Below are positions 33,160 through 45,900 of a stretch of DNA of 64,000 nt, piece after piece. Both the position numbers and the translations under genes were made by a program. The notes under the pieces were generated by a model. It was not told the DNA's origin. It ran no database searches and saw nothing but the letters and a program-made list of their open reading frames with translations. Numbering within the stretch: the first letter of the stretch is position 1; each line of letters starts with the position of its first letter. The stretch covers positions 3,720,001-3,784,000 of the forward strand of contig NC_063154.1 in NCBI RefSeq assembly GCF_020921035.1, in the 5' to 3' direction. Source of the stretch: Rhodamnia argentea (lineage: Eukaryota; Streptophyta; Magnoliopsida; Myrtales; Myrtaceae).

Positions 33160-36100
33160 AGACGGACGCAAGCTACAATGGCGTTCGACCTCCATGCTGG
33201 GTTTTCGAGGAAGAAAAGACAGACACAAGTAGAGGATGGGAAAGGGAATTGTCAATAAAGAGAAATTAGTTAGTGTTAGATTAGTCAAACTGAGGGTTTC
33301 GGTCCATATTCAGAAAAAAAAAAGGTTGATGGGATGCTTGCGAATCTTTCTGAATTGCTGCTACAGAAAGTGTTCAGAAGGAAAGAAGAAGACGACTGAA
33401 AAAAAATGGCGGGAGACCACAGACTCACTTTCCTCTGGACTATGACAACCTTGTTTAAATCAAATACTATGGTTCTATATTGATCTAATTTATCTCTGAT
33501 CAGTTGTCAAACCTTGTCACGAGCATATATTTACTTTTGAGGATTTGGCAGATAAGCCATCTTTTATCTCCTATTGTTTGTTTATGGGAAGCATGGTCTC
33601 AACCGGAGTAGTAGCTACTAGCTAAGCTCATGCCAAGGTCTATCCACATGTTTAGACTAGTGATTAGTCTTTAAAAGTCCTAAAATGAAAATATGCACAA
33701 TCCCCGCTATCCATTGATCATCATTTTGCTACGTTCAATCAAAGACAACAAATAACGGCTCATGACGGTACTTCTTGTAAACCCATGCAATAATCCATAT
33801 ACTATTAAGATGTAATTTTTGAGCGATCCGAACTCAAGTTATCGATGTTATATATCTGCAATGAAATGTCTTATATTTCATATAGAGAAATCAATAAGAG
33901 CCATAGTAGGCCCCCAACATATGATTAGAATCAATGAATCGTGTCGGAACTAGTGCGATTCGATTTGAATGCTCTTTTTTAGTTTTAGTTGTCGGTTTTA
34001 GCGAGTTCTTCTTTTAAGTTGTTATTTACGGACACTTTGCATTGTGAACATACTATTTAGAATCTCAAACAAGAAAGCAGTACATCGTGACGAATCCTCC
34101 AAATATGAAGGTCAACTCAACTTGCAAGCATTCCCACTTATAGCCCGACAAGGACCTCCTGTCCTAATCACTCAGCGAAGGCTGGCACCCGATGTTTCTA
34201 CGGTTCTCGAAGCTTTTATGCGAGACCGATTTGCATTTCTATAATGACAATCCCTTGTTCTCCGAAAACTGGATTTGGTTCTGCGGTTCGTGTGAATCTA
34301 GCTAGGGTGTGAAAAGGAGAACGTGACATGTCCTGCGGCTTCCAGGGTCGCTCCCATGGTGTACTTTGACGTGTGGCATATCTCACCATCACGCACACAT
34401 TGTGCGCCCCTGCCATTTTCCAGGAGAAAGCAACCTAAAGTGTCAGTGCTTTCAAAAAAACCCTAGTGCGCTTATAGGTAGATATACATCTATACATGTA
34501 CTTAGATGCTCTACTTACCCAAAGCCAACCAAGAAGCCAGAGCTTTGCTTGTATCGGCAACCCAAGACGACGGTAGGTTTCGCCTTATAGATCATAACGC
34601 CGTTCTTCCCGCACAAAAATTCAGTAGAGTTAAGAGTATGGGAAATTCAATGTGTACGGATGCAAGACATTGTAGAAAAATCCCATATTATAAATAAATG
34701 GGAACCTGCAAGCGGTTAAAGAAAGAGAGTACTCGAAATAGAACTCGAGATTTATGGCTCCGACACCTAAATTAAAGGTATATCGAAAAAGGACTTGGGT
34801 TTGTAGTTTATGTCTTCACCTAAGTTCCATCTTCTTCCATGATTCCACGCAAAAAGCTTTAAGCGACTGACAGGTTAACCAGGAAGTTGAAACTTAAGAC
34901 AAAGTCGAGACGACGCAGTTCACCAAACAAAAGTCGAAAGCATCCTTCAAAGTCCAAACTGTCTTTCTGTTCTGTCTTTGCTGCGGTCTCCGTCTACGTA
35001 TTCGCGAAGGATAGCGGGGGAGCAGCGTAAGCTCCTGGTCGCGTATCGGTGGACCCCCCCCCCGGGACCAAAGTAAGCTCCACTGACCCGTCACAAAGGG
35101 GCATCTACAGTGACGAAATTGCTCTGATTGGACGAATTTTTTTGTGCCCATCTCCCACATTTTTGAGCTTGAGCCATGAAATTGGCCTTCCAAATGTGAA
35201 ATGAATCTTATTCCCTTGAGATCTTGGGTAGGCAACAAGCTCATTAGTTTTTCACATTGTACATGAAAAACAGAAAAATGGGTACATACCCATTGTTGAA
35301 CTTGTGAATTAGAAATGCAAAACTAGCCGAAGTATCTGTAACGACGACACATTTACATTTAGCGACACCTAAAAGGGCAAAAAGGCACGACGTTCCTTTT
35401 TTTTTTTTTTCAGTACCCATTTTTGCATTTATATTAGGACGTCATATGGCACGCCGTCAGTTAATCCGAGTGATTAATTTTTTACATGGAAGCTACGTGA
35501 ATTTAACCATGGCCTAATTTCGAGCATGAGAATCACATTTCTCGTCAATGTCCGCCATTTCCCAATGGCTGGAGAGACTCCGGACCTCGTTTTGTGCGTT
35601 CCTCATGCGTTGTACCAACGTTTTGCAAGGTCAAGAAAGAGACCCTCCCCTAACATCTTCTACAAGCCATGGAGACGGTTGCTTTGCTGGTCGGCCATAT
35701 TAGGATGTTTTCCTTGGTTCTCCCAATCTCTTGGGATCGTACGTATATCTCGTTTGATTGAGCATTCTGCTGATTGAATATAATCGGTACTATTCTTATC
35801 TCATTAACCTAAATAGCCATCTAATAAAGCATTTAAATAGACCCGCATAGTATTTATTACGACGCACATTGGCATATACATAAATTTCACGTGTCTCTCT
35901 TCTGCATTCTGATGCATCTTCCATGATTAGCTTAAACAAATTCGTCCGTCGTCTGTATTGTATGCGTTCCCTATCCACCTCGCATCAGACAGGTTCCCGA
36001 TCCCAGATTGCTCATTTCCTGACTGATGCCTCTTGCGGCATTAGGGTCATGGAGGGAATGTGATGCATCGGATGTATCTCTGATCTCCCACGATACCCCA

Positions 36101-36512
36101 TGTCTAGGTGCTCATAGATAAGTCGCGCTCAACCAGCCACCAACAAACACGACTTGTTCCAAGGTCTTACGAGCGCGTACGAGCCGCTAGCTCAGCGGAA
36201 AAGGCGATATCAGGTCGACGGCAGATACGTTTATGTTTGAATAAGAATTCCACCTCTAAGGTCTTTGTCCAGGAGCATGTGCATTGAATCACGTAGAAGA
36301 ATGCATGTAACTGTCATTTGCAACTGAAAGTCATGCAGATGATGCCCCTTCTCTCAGGGAAGATCAACTTAGAATTTGTCGACGCACCACACGACGAACT
36401 TTCAGCTGGACGTATCGTGGCTAAACATTGAAATTGTTGTTTCAATAAACATAATTCACAATGAGACGAGGTGAGGGACCGTATGAGAAATGACTAGGTA
36501 AGGAGGGAAAAG
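33160..36512. other. Gene-free region downstream of the LBD gene
   Basis: The first few hundred bases should be the LBD 3' UTR. Farther right there are only short frames without family similarity. A poly-C run sits near 35055-35064 and poly-T near 35397-35411. I see no RNA gene or complete element. Confidence 0.4.
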
Positions 36513-37065
36513 TACAAAAAGACCTATTGTATTGATACTAATTCAGCTCTAAACCTTTCAATTGGACTAATTTAGTCCTAAATATTTTTACATTAATACC
36601 AATCCAATCAATTTAGGCCGGAAATCGTTGATGAGGACGCCGGCAATCCTAGTGGCATTGCTGATGCTAACGTTGATATATTTTACATACTTTTTATTTA
36701 TTTATTTTCTTTTTTTTCTTCCCCTTTTCTATTTGTCGGTGGTTGGCGAGGAGCCTCTTTGGGCCGCACCTAGTTGAGGGCGAGCACCGAAGAGGCCGAC
36801 TCTCGCCCGGGCAAGGCCAGCCTCACTAGCCATGGGCAAACAAAAAAGGGAAGGAAAAAAATAATATATAAAAATATATTAACAATACTTAAAAATGTCC
36901 ACGTCAATGTCGGTCATGTCACGTATGACGATCGGTGTTCACTTTGGCGATGTCCAACCAAAATTCGCCGGATAGACTAAATTGATATCGGAGTGAAAAG
37001 ATTTAGGGCTAAATTGATCAAATTGAAATGTTTGAAAATTTTTTGGTATTTTTTTTTTTTTTGTA
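36513..37065. mobile_element. MITE-like element with long inverted-repeat ends
   Basis: The left end (tacaaaaagacctattgtat through cagctctaaacctttcaatt and gactaatttagtcc) is matched in inverse by the right end (gactaaattgatatcgg through gatttagggctaaattgatc and ttttttgta). The inverted repeats are imperfect but run for roughly 90 bp. Between them is a GC-rich centre (ggttggcgaggagcctcttt and cgggcaaggccagcctcact) without a transposase. A small frame at 36774-36980 lies wholly within it and is not a gene. The partial sequence near 8.0-8.4 kb appears to be from the same family. Confidence 0.6.
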
Positions 37066-38487
37066 AAGCAATTAATTTCTTAATCTGTACGCATTGCGAT
37101 GCATTCAATTAGGTCAAACTTGACTTCAGATAGAGTGATTTACCCGTGAAAAATCTTTCTTACAATCTGACGAAACCGCTCCCAAAACTTCCGTAATACG
37201 TTGATGTGACATTTATTGTTTGTCAAAATACGACATGGACGTGAACGTGCATTCCTTGGTCCCTAACGCTGGCGGTCCATTTGAAGCATACTATGCAGAC
37301 GATCGGTGACCATCGAGGAATGACCGTGAAACCAAAGGGATGCCAGTTATCGGTACGCAGTTCGATTGCGAAATGTGTGTCATTTCAACGAGCGGAAGCT
37401 CCGGTGATGACCGACCCTCGATTCATCTCCAGCTGTTCTACATAGAAGTCTTTTCCTAGCCAAATTGCTTCACGTTTTTCTCGTCAATGTCCAACATCAA
37501 GAATGTTTCCTCTTTTCCACATTGCTGTCTGTGTAAGAGACTTTGACTAAGAATTTGATTACCAACATTTCACATATGATCGCAGCTTGTAAAACTAACG
37601 AGTTGATTCGGGGAATCCTCGAATCTGTAACCCAATGAGCAAGTCAATTCTTCTTTCTGTAGAAGAAATGCCCCCCCACCCTTTCTATTTGCTAAAAAAT
37701 TAGTGTGAAAATGATCCGTTTGCTCGCCCATCCGTAACTATAAAATGGTACAATGTATAGTTGGAAAGCATGTTTGCTAGGGCATGGACTATAGAGAAGT
37801 AGAGCGTGTGACAAGGGGGTCAAGACAAGAACAGTTCTTAGTTACGAGTCGATAAGTACGTTCTCGGCTGTAAAAAGAACTGCAAAAGGCGCCTTACAAA
37901 GTTTCCAAGGATGTTATCGATTGACCTTCGGTTCGGTCATCTTCACCAGGCACCCAAGATGATTGACTGTATATACCAAAGTTCATTGGAGAAATTCTAG
38001 CCCGATGCTTCCTTTACGTCCAAAACTTCCAGAAAGTCAACGGAGAAAATTGTTTATTTGCTTTTAGCTACTCTATACTCCAAAGTCGTGTCTCATTCTC
38101 GCGTCTTTGCTTTTGGACGTACGTGCATGTGTTTCATGCAACAGATACTCGGCTTGGAAAATCTTTACCTCTTATCGAATAATTATGTTGCACATTGGGA
38201 GGAAAAGAAAAGAAAGAGAATTCGAAAGAAGGAAGAGCACAAGAGGAATTCGAACTGTTGCTAGCCTTTTGAGCTGAGTAAGATCGAAAACACAATGCGA
38301 AACTGTGATTAGCTTTTAAGCATTGCTCTACATCTTAAGCCATATGATAATGCAAAGCGACGGCGATCCGAGCGCGCCTGCGATCCGAAGTTCAACTTTC
38401 AAGGCCGTTGGTGGCTTTGGATCCGAGAGCGCCGAATTGAAGTTAGGGAAAAGAGTCGCGAACAACGTTCCGACATTCAGGGTTGCA
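37066..38487. other. Gene-free spacer
   Basis: Ordinary AT-rich intergenic DNA. Several short frames exist, but none has a recognisable domain. No repeat with clear borders was found. Confidence 0.4.
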
Positions 38488-38714
38488 TTTGTTTCATGAA
38501 AAACGAAAGATTTGAAAAAATATTTTTCAAAAAGTGGTTGTATGTATCGCTTACAAAATGGATGGATGAAATATTTCCAACACCCACGAAAATAGTTTTT
38601 TCATAAATTGATGTCGATGATGAAATTATTTTACGTTAAATAATTTTTCCAAGCAAAAGAACCGATTATTTCTTGAAAAATATTTTTCAAATCTTGAATT
38701 TTTGGCGAAACAAA
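38488..38714. mobile_element. Short MITE-like element (hAT-like style)
   Basis: The left end (tttgtttcatgaaaaacgaa, then agatttgaaaaa) is repeated in inverse at the right end (gaaaaatatttttcaaatct, then aatttttggcgaaacaaa), about 40 bp imperfect. The ~227-bp body has no coding capacity. A diverged relative is at about 28580-28772. Assignment to a superfamily is tentative because no clear target-site duplication was found. Confidence 0.6.
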
Positions 38715-38787
38715 CACATCAAAATGCGCAAACGTTTTCCTAGAGGGAAAGTAAGGGCAAGATTTTGGAGATGTGTGTATTATCCAT

Positions 38788-38877
38788 TGGGCCGTTAACG
38801 GCCCGGAGAAGCCCGAACATCAGTCAGTCTAACGGGCCATGTTTTATCCTTATGGCCCAAACTTCTGCTTGGGCCCA
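38788..38877. promoter_or_regulatory. Site II (TGGGCC) cluster in the ATP synthase d promoter
   Basis: TGGGCC occurs at 38788-38793, its reverse form GGCCCA at 38854-38859, and the palindromic TGGGCCCA at 38870-38877. The first overlaps a perfect 16-bp palindrome (gggccgttaacggccc, 38789-38804). Site II elements, bound by TCP factors, are known to be enriched in promoters of nuclear genes for respiratory-chain proteins. That fits the subunit d gene, whose start is 178 bases downstream of the last motif. A telo-box-like aaaccctag lies at about 39036-39044 in the leader. Confidence 0.65.
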
Positions 38878-39054
38878 TTATAACTTCCTCGCGGAGAACA
38901 ACCCAAACATAAATAAATAATAAAAACAGGGGAGAGTGAGAGAACGGCCAGCAAGCGAAGAGGAAAGGAGAACGAAGGCTATACAGCCTGCAACACAGAA
39001 AATCCCTAAAATCTCCATCTTTCCATCGGCCCGCGAAACCCTAGGAGAGAGAAA

Positions 39055-41039
39055 ATGAGCGGCCCGGCGAAGAAGGTGACGGATGTGGCGTTCAAGGCGT
39101 CGAAGAACATCGACTGGGATGGCATGGCGAAGCTCCTCGTCTCCGACGAGGCTCGCAAGGAGTTCGCCAACCTCCGCCGTGCATTCAACGAGGTTAACTC
39201 CCAGCTCGAGACCAAATTCAGTCAGGTACTTGCATCTCCCAATTTCCACTGCCTTCTTCCGTATGTTGCCGATCAATCGGGCGCGTGTTGCGTATCTTTT
39301 CTATTAGTAGATCTTTGGCGTTTTCGACTAGGGGAAACTGTTCCTTTCCTTTGATTGGTTGCGATTCACTGTTCGATTCGCTCTGATTCGAAAGGGAATG
39401 CTGTTTTCTCAAGCTGGTGGACTGTGATTTACCTTCTTCTGGCATATCATTTCAATAGGCTTCTGCCGAAATATGGATTTGATTACATCTATCTGCTTTA
39501 GGAGTGCCGGGCATGAGCTGATGTTCTGGTTTAATTCGCTGCTCTTTGTTTGGCAATTGTTGTGCTTTGAGGTTTTATGAACATTTCCGCCATTATGGGC
39601 AATATGAGCTACCTCTTTTGTGGAAATGTGGTTATTGTAAGGATAAACTCATTGTTTCTGCTCATCATAGTGTATGGCAAACAGCATTTCCTGTCTTGCT
39701 TCCTTGAATTTGTTGGCGGGAAGTGTAGCAGCAATAGTGATTGGAGGGATAGCATTAGGCATGAGTGTAGTGGTACATATGGTGCCTGGCCTTATTGCTT
39801 TTTGGCTGATCCTTTATCGTTTTTACCTACTCTTTTGCTTGCAGGAACCTGAACCCATTGACTGGGAATATTATAGAAAGGGAATCGGGCCTCGCTTGGT
39901 GGATATGTACAAAGAAGCTTATGACAGTAAGTTGCCCTGACTCCTGCTGAACTGATTAATGCACTTGTTCTCTCGAATGCAATGCATTTTCATAGGATGG
40001 ACAAACGAAAAGAGATGTTCAGCTCACTAATTTTGGATCGATTATCTGATTATTTGCCTGTACTTTAAGGTATTTTCTTGTGCTAAGTGCAATTTCACTT
40101 ATTTCTGTGTTGCAATTTCTCTGAGCATCACCATTGATGCATTGCCAGAGGAATAATCTGAAATGATGGCAATTAGGCATGTGGATTTGATTAAGTGAAC
40201 TATTTTGAGGAATCGAGTTAGAGTTGGTCTGCATGTATGTGGCCAGCTAAGTAGCATTCCCTGGATTACATGGTGAGCATGATGGGAATGGTTTTACTAG
40301 GGTGAAAATATAATATAAGGTCAATATTGGACATAGTGAGTAGAATTTCTGGACATGGTGGTATCGTGTGTCCTAAAGATTGACCTAAATTTGGAGAAAA
40401 AACAGCCTTTGGTTACTTTTCTGTGCAATTTATGTGGATTGCTGCCGGAGTCTTCTTCTACTCTTGGACATATGTTTGCTCTGAACTGCAATACTGATAG
40501 CTTGGTGGAACATTCCACTGTTTGTTTTTGAATTCTCTGAGCAAATTAGGCAAGGTGAGGCATTATTAAGAGTTTATAGTCTCATAGCATTTCATTTGCA
40601 GGCATAGAGATCCCCAAGTATGTGGACACAGTCACTCCTCAATACAAGCCAAAGTTTGATGCACTGGTGAGAGTTAAAGCTGGTCCTGACTCTTTAATTA
40701 CTTATCAAAAACCGGTTACCTGCAATCTCTGTGTTTGTTACAGTTGGTGGAACTGAAAGACGCAGAGGAGAAGTCCCAAAAGGAGTCCGAGCGACTGGAA
40801 AAGGAAATCGCAGATGTGCAAGAGTTGAAGGTAGCGGATCATCCTTTGTTATTATGTTTCCCCTCCCCTAGTGAGAGAAGTTGATATATCACTTGCAATT
40901 TTTTAGCACTCTTTCACAAACTGTGGTTATTCAACAGGCAAGGATCAGCACCATGACTGCGGATGAATATTTTGAAAAGCATCCTGAACTGAAGAAGAAG
41001 TTTGATGATGAGATTCGCAATGACTATTGGGGATATTGA
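39055..41039 (+). CDS. Mitochondrial ATP synthase subunit d
   Basis: Five exons (39055-39225, 39845-39926, 40602-40666, 40744-40830, 40938-41039) join in frame with GT/AG borders to give 168 residues, the family length. Signature stretches are MSGPAKKVTDVAFKASKNID, WEYYRKGIGPRLVDMYKEAY, PKYVDTVTPQYKPKFDALL and the acidic C-terminus FDDEIRNDYWGY. Subunit d is part of the peripheral stalk of mitochondrial F1Fo-ATP synthase and holds the catalytic head against rotation. The central region is heptad-like and charged (DAEEKSQKESERLEKEIADV), as expected for stalk helices. Plant subunit d has no long cleavable presequence, and none is seen here. The promoter carries site II motifs typical of respiratory genes. 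Confidence 0.95.
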
Positions 41040-42958
41040 TGAAAAAATGAGCAGATAAGTGCCGGTTCCTTACAGGTTGGCCAGAGTTATTGAAGATCGT
41101 GTTTTGCCCGTTTGATTTAAAATAAAATTGAGAGAACTCTTTTCTTCTGTATCTTCTTGCTTTGGGCTTGGGGAATTGTGACCTCTCATTGACTTCAATG
41201 TCCGAAACTTGAATTTTCATGTGAAGCAATAGATGTTCGTTTTTCCAATAATAGCAACACTTTTGCTGTAAAAATGGCAGTATAACAGGTGGTACCATCC
41301 CTTAAACTATTTCTATTCACGATTAGTCGCGATGGGGCCTTAAGCTTAAAAGTATGGCTTGCGTGTGTAGTTTTATTCGTAGTTTGACACTCCCGATTCT
41401 TCTTGTACAACTTGAATGTGCCAACCCGAGGGCTTTTGCCATGGTGGATCTGCCTATGAACCTCCATTAAAACAGACGCATGAGGTGAAACGGTTCTGGT
41501 AATAGTGCATGACGTGATGGGTTGAGGAATAAATGTGAACAACTACTCGGAATGCTGTCATCATAATTAAGCCGGGGAAGAACCGTAGTGCGCTTACAAT
41601 AATGGACAGAGATGGCGGCAGAATATGTTGGATCTGCATCATTTGATTATGGGTAAGGTCAGATATGATGTCATAACATAATATAGGGGCACGCTGAGAC
41701 GGTCATGTTGGTTGTGAGTCGTTTGATTGAGACATCCCTAAATTGTGAAAACCCCATAATTTCGCCTTCAAGATTCTTATATACATACATCAAACCCCCA
41801 TGGACCATTGTTTGGCTCCCGCTCGATCAATCACCAAGAGGGAGCACGTACCAGACAGCGGAGTTCGACTTTGAACGGCTCTTCCCGAGTGTAGTCATTT
41901 CTAGCCTCAATGAAGACAATTCTCCTAGTCCCCTCCAAAGACTACTGGTATGGGTCGCCTATTGGACCTTTTTTTTGTATGGGTCGAAGCCTACTGAACC
42001 TTCGGAGGCAACTTAATTTTTCTTTTCTAACTGGAATCGTAGATAATATACCATTCCATTGCCATTTGTATAAGGTTGAACAATCTTGACTTAGGCAGGT
42101 TTGTCAACACAATTCGGTTGAGTTGACAAACAGCCTCGTTTAAAGAAAAAAAAATCAACCGATAACGTCTGGCGTGCTTTTCTTCCTTTTTCGCTTTGAG
42201 AAATAGAAGCAGAGGGAGGGAGGAGAGGAAAAAAAAAAAACAACCATCACCTGAAGCAATCTTATTTACAGTTCCCGGTCTCTGTTGAGTTTGAAATTGC
42301 GCAGATTGCTCTAGTACTTCATCCAACTGAAATTACGAAGGCAGGCTTTATCTGAGCCTCTAGACGAGTTAGGCGTGACCTACATCCATGTATTAATCTG
42401 CGTTGGTAATTGGTTTGACCGTTAAATGATGAGCAAAATCTTCTGTCCTCAGAAGGTGAAGGTGAGTAGACAGAGATCCCCGTAGAGAAAACTCCAGCTT
42501 AAGATCACAACTACGTGTAAAATCAGTGTTTCCATCGCAGAATACTCATCTCTCGTAGCAGAAAATAGCTTCCTGTGAGTCTGAGATACCATGGGATCAA
42601 GTACAGAACTGAAGGAGGGCATCCGTAAAGGGAAGGGCATCCTGCACAACAGGGGGAGAACAGAGATCGCAGTATATGTAGGAAGGAAAGTGCAAAGACT
42701 AAGTAAATCGAACTTGATCGAAATAACTGCACAAATTGTACAAAAGAGAGAATTTTGAGGACATTACAAAACTTAAAGCAGAACAGTTGCACTGTCACCA
42801 AGCGCAGAGAACTAAATCACAGTTACTGACAAAATTGTATCCAGAGATGTCGACAGATAAAAACTGTTAAAAAGTGTGGAGAAGAAAACTCAAAATTTCC
42901 CGGCAGCATTAACATGCTATATGATTGGAATATGTGGTCAAATCTTCAGTCGAAAACC
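41040..42958. other. Convergent spacer between ATP synthase d and SAMTL
   Basis: Both neighbouring genes end here, so the flanks hold two 3' UTRs. Within the spacer, near 41945-42000, there is a short imperfect repeat of gtatgggtcg...cct(a)attggacc. A plus-strand frame at 41705-42016 has no recognisable similarity and was not called. Confidence 0.45.
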
Positions 42959-45900
42959 TCACCCGGAATTGGTTAGCTTCTTCTGAGACAAAGGGTTGGC
43001 AGCAGCTACCTCCTCATTTTTGTCCATGGCCTTCCTTGCAAGCTCATAGCCTGCAAAGTTCATGGCTCCTAGTGGAGCTATCCAAAAGAATCTGGGCACT
43101 GCCCCTTTAAATAAGCCTAAAGGGCCCTCACGACGTAGTATTGAGAAAGCTACCATTGTCATCGATACAGGTCGACCCTGTGGAGCAGTCATCATTCTTG
43201 TTTTTATGACATCAAAGGGTGTGGTAGTAACAGCAGCTAGCCCGCCTGATAGAGCTCCAACAACAATTGTTTCCCAAGGCTCCAACTCCCGACCCACGAG
43301 ATGCTGGACAAGCTGATGAAAGCATACAGAAAGAAAGAGTGAATCTGTTGATCAGACTTCAACACTGTCTCCAACCACAAAAAGTAGTGATAAACAGTAC
43401 GGAGCCAGCATTTGAACATAGGAGAGGAACTACATGAAACACAGGGAACAGTTAAAAAATTCAAACTGTAAAGAAAGTTAGTGGACCTCGATCAATTATA
43501 AAACAGCGCAAGACAAAAATTAAGAGTATGATTTTCGTTCATCAGATACTCAGATATCACTTGGCAGTAACATTTATCATGTAAATGGAAAGAGGTACTT
43601 TCTAAGTTTCACAGTTCAACCATCACTAAGTTAAAACATGCATTAGAGGTTTCGTTCTCGATTAGCCACAAACGCCAAGCATTCTTGAAACAATTGCGAA
43701 AGACTATTCCCATTCTCCCAGATAATGGATAACTAGTGCCATCCCATTCTGCATTCATGGTAATAAGGCACGTCCTTTAAATACCTCTCAACTACAGCTT
43801 TAAATCCAATATACAGGAGTAACAAATGAGAAAATTGACGTTTTCCATCTCGAAACAGACAAATATTTCAGGTGTATATCCAGTCACAGCAGTACGTGTG
43901 ACATCGAGCAGATAGATCTCCTGTCATATTGTCCAATTTGCACACATTATGCAATGCCAACTTTTCAGCAGGTAGCAACCAGTGATGCTCTATTACATAG
44001 GCATGCATAAAATTACATGATGGTACCCCCTCACAAACTGAATCATGGCGGCATGCCTACTTGTGTTATTCTACGTCTACTATTCACCCGCCAACAACAG
44101 AAGTATAACCATCCATCCAATCGGTGCATCATTGAAAAGTGGTATTTTGACCAACCACAGCTCACGATACATATCAGGAATTAACAAATTATCTACGGCA
44201 TACCTCGATACGTTCATTTTTTTTTTAAAATACACATGCAAACGAATAGCCAAATAACAAGGTGCATAGCACGTAACAATGATCATCATGGGTTATATTT
44301 CATATCATTCTCTAAACAACAATGGAGTACTACTTAAGGAATGTAAATTCGTAAATTTCTTAACATACTCAGACCTGTCCAAAACCTTAGCTTTATTTGG
44401 CACAGGAGGTGGTGGGAAGATGAAAGTTCGGGGGAAAATGGAAAAACATCTAAAATTCTGGTGAGACGAGGGAATATTCAAAATTTTAGGCATTTCCACC
44501 CAGACAATGCAAAATCCTTAGCAGAACTTGAGCCACTGGCATTGACATAGAGATACGAAGGAACCTTACCTTTTTTGACTCGGCATAAAGTCCCATGCCA
44601 GCAACATAGAAAGGGATCTCCCGACAAAGGGTAGCACCAGTACCCCGGAAAAAGCCTTTAGGACCATCTTGCTGCCAGGTACCAACAATAGCCTCCCCGA
44701 CATTATCGAAAATTCCGGCTTGCAACCTCTGCTTTAGGACCTCACAAGGAATCCGCACTGCTGTCCCAAGAAAAGTGCTACAAAATGATGCTAGAGATTG
44801 AACCTGACAATTATTATAGCTTCGTATTAACTCTAGAACTAATCAAAAAGTGCCTCTCCTTTCAAAGGCACAATCCATACATCTTATCTGGAAATTGTTG
44901 AAGCTGACGCAACCACAATGGGACAAACACATCCCCCACAGGCATATGCATGCAAACACATCCATAAGCATGCTCATACAAAGACAAACAGAGCATCGTC
45001 ACGAATTAAAGGGTAAGAAAAAAAACTACTAAATACTGAAAGCAATAGAGTACTTGCTAATAGAAAATCTCAAAACCTGAGAGCTATTGTAGTTTTCTTT
45101 TAATCTCATTGATTATGCATACTGTTACTAACAGAGCCCGTGAAAACAAATAAAATGAATGTGGAAATGGTGAAACTTACTTGGATATCAGGGAGATTTG
45201 GCGCCACATTTATCAATAGGAGCTTGCTGGCTTCGAATATTCCCGTTCTAAGGCCATGGCTGCAACGAAAAAGAAAATGAGTCAACCACCAGTTAAAAAA
45301 AGTAAGCATATTGCAAACAAGGACAAAAGTAAATGACTAAACATCCAGGACCTTGAAAACTGTCCAAGAATGGCAGGAATAGAACCCCTGTATACTCCGC
45401 GCACTCCAATTTGTGGGAGCTTTGCAATGATATCTGGAAAAGAGAGTGTCGAAGCCTGCACTCGTGTCTGATAAAACCAAGAAACTATCATGATAGGACC
45501 TTTACAAGATGCACAACGTCCACTACTGTGTACACCAGCGCGTGTAAGCGTACTACATAGCATATGATGGCTACCTCAACGTGTGAGGCTGGAAAAGACA
45601 AAACTGTATGCACTCACAGAAAGAGCACCTATACAATACTTAAAGGTAATTATAATCCACACTGCAAGCCCCAAAGTGAAATATGATTAGGCTGGCTCAT
45701 TCTGGCAAGGTAACATAAACAACATAGTGCTTGAATGCCTCTGCTAGAACTAAGCAATATTTATCATCCCCCCAAAAACAGCATGAGTATCTGCCTATGT
45801 AGTTTTGAATTTAGCTTAGCTCTGTATTTAAGCTCAATAAGCAATTTCAAATGCGTAGCGAAGTTTAACTCAAGGATTTAACTCCTTCTCAAGGGCGAAA

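Noticed and set aside
36774-36980. 68-residue frame inside the 36.5-kb element
   Set aside because: It lies in the element's GC-rich centre and has no transposase or other domain.
41705-42016. 103-residue plus-strand frame between two gene tails
   Set aside because: No recognisable family; composition and position fit an intergenic spacer.
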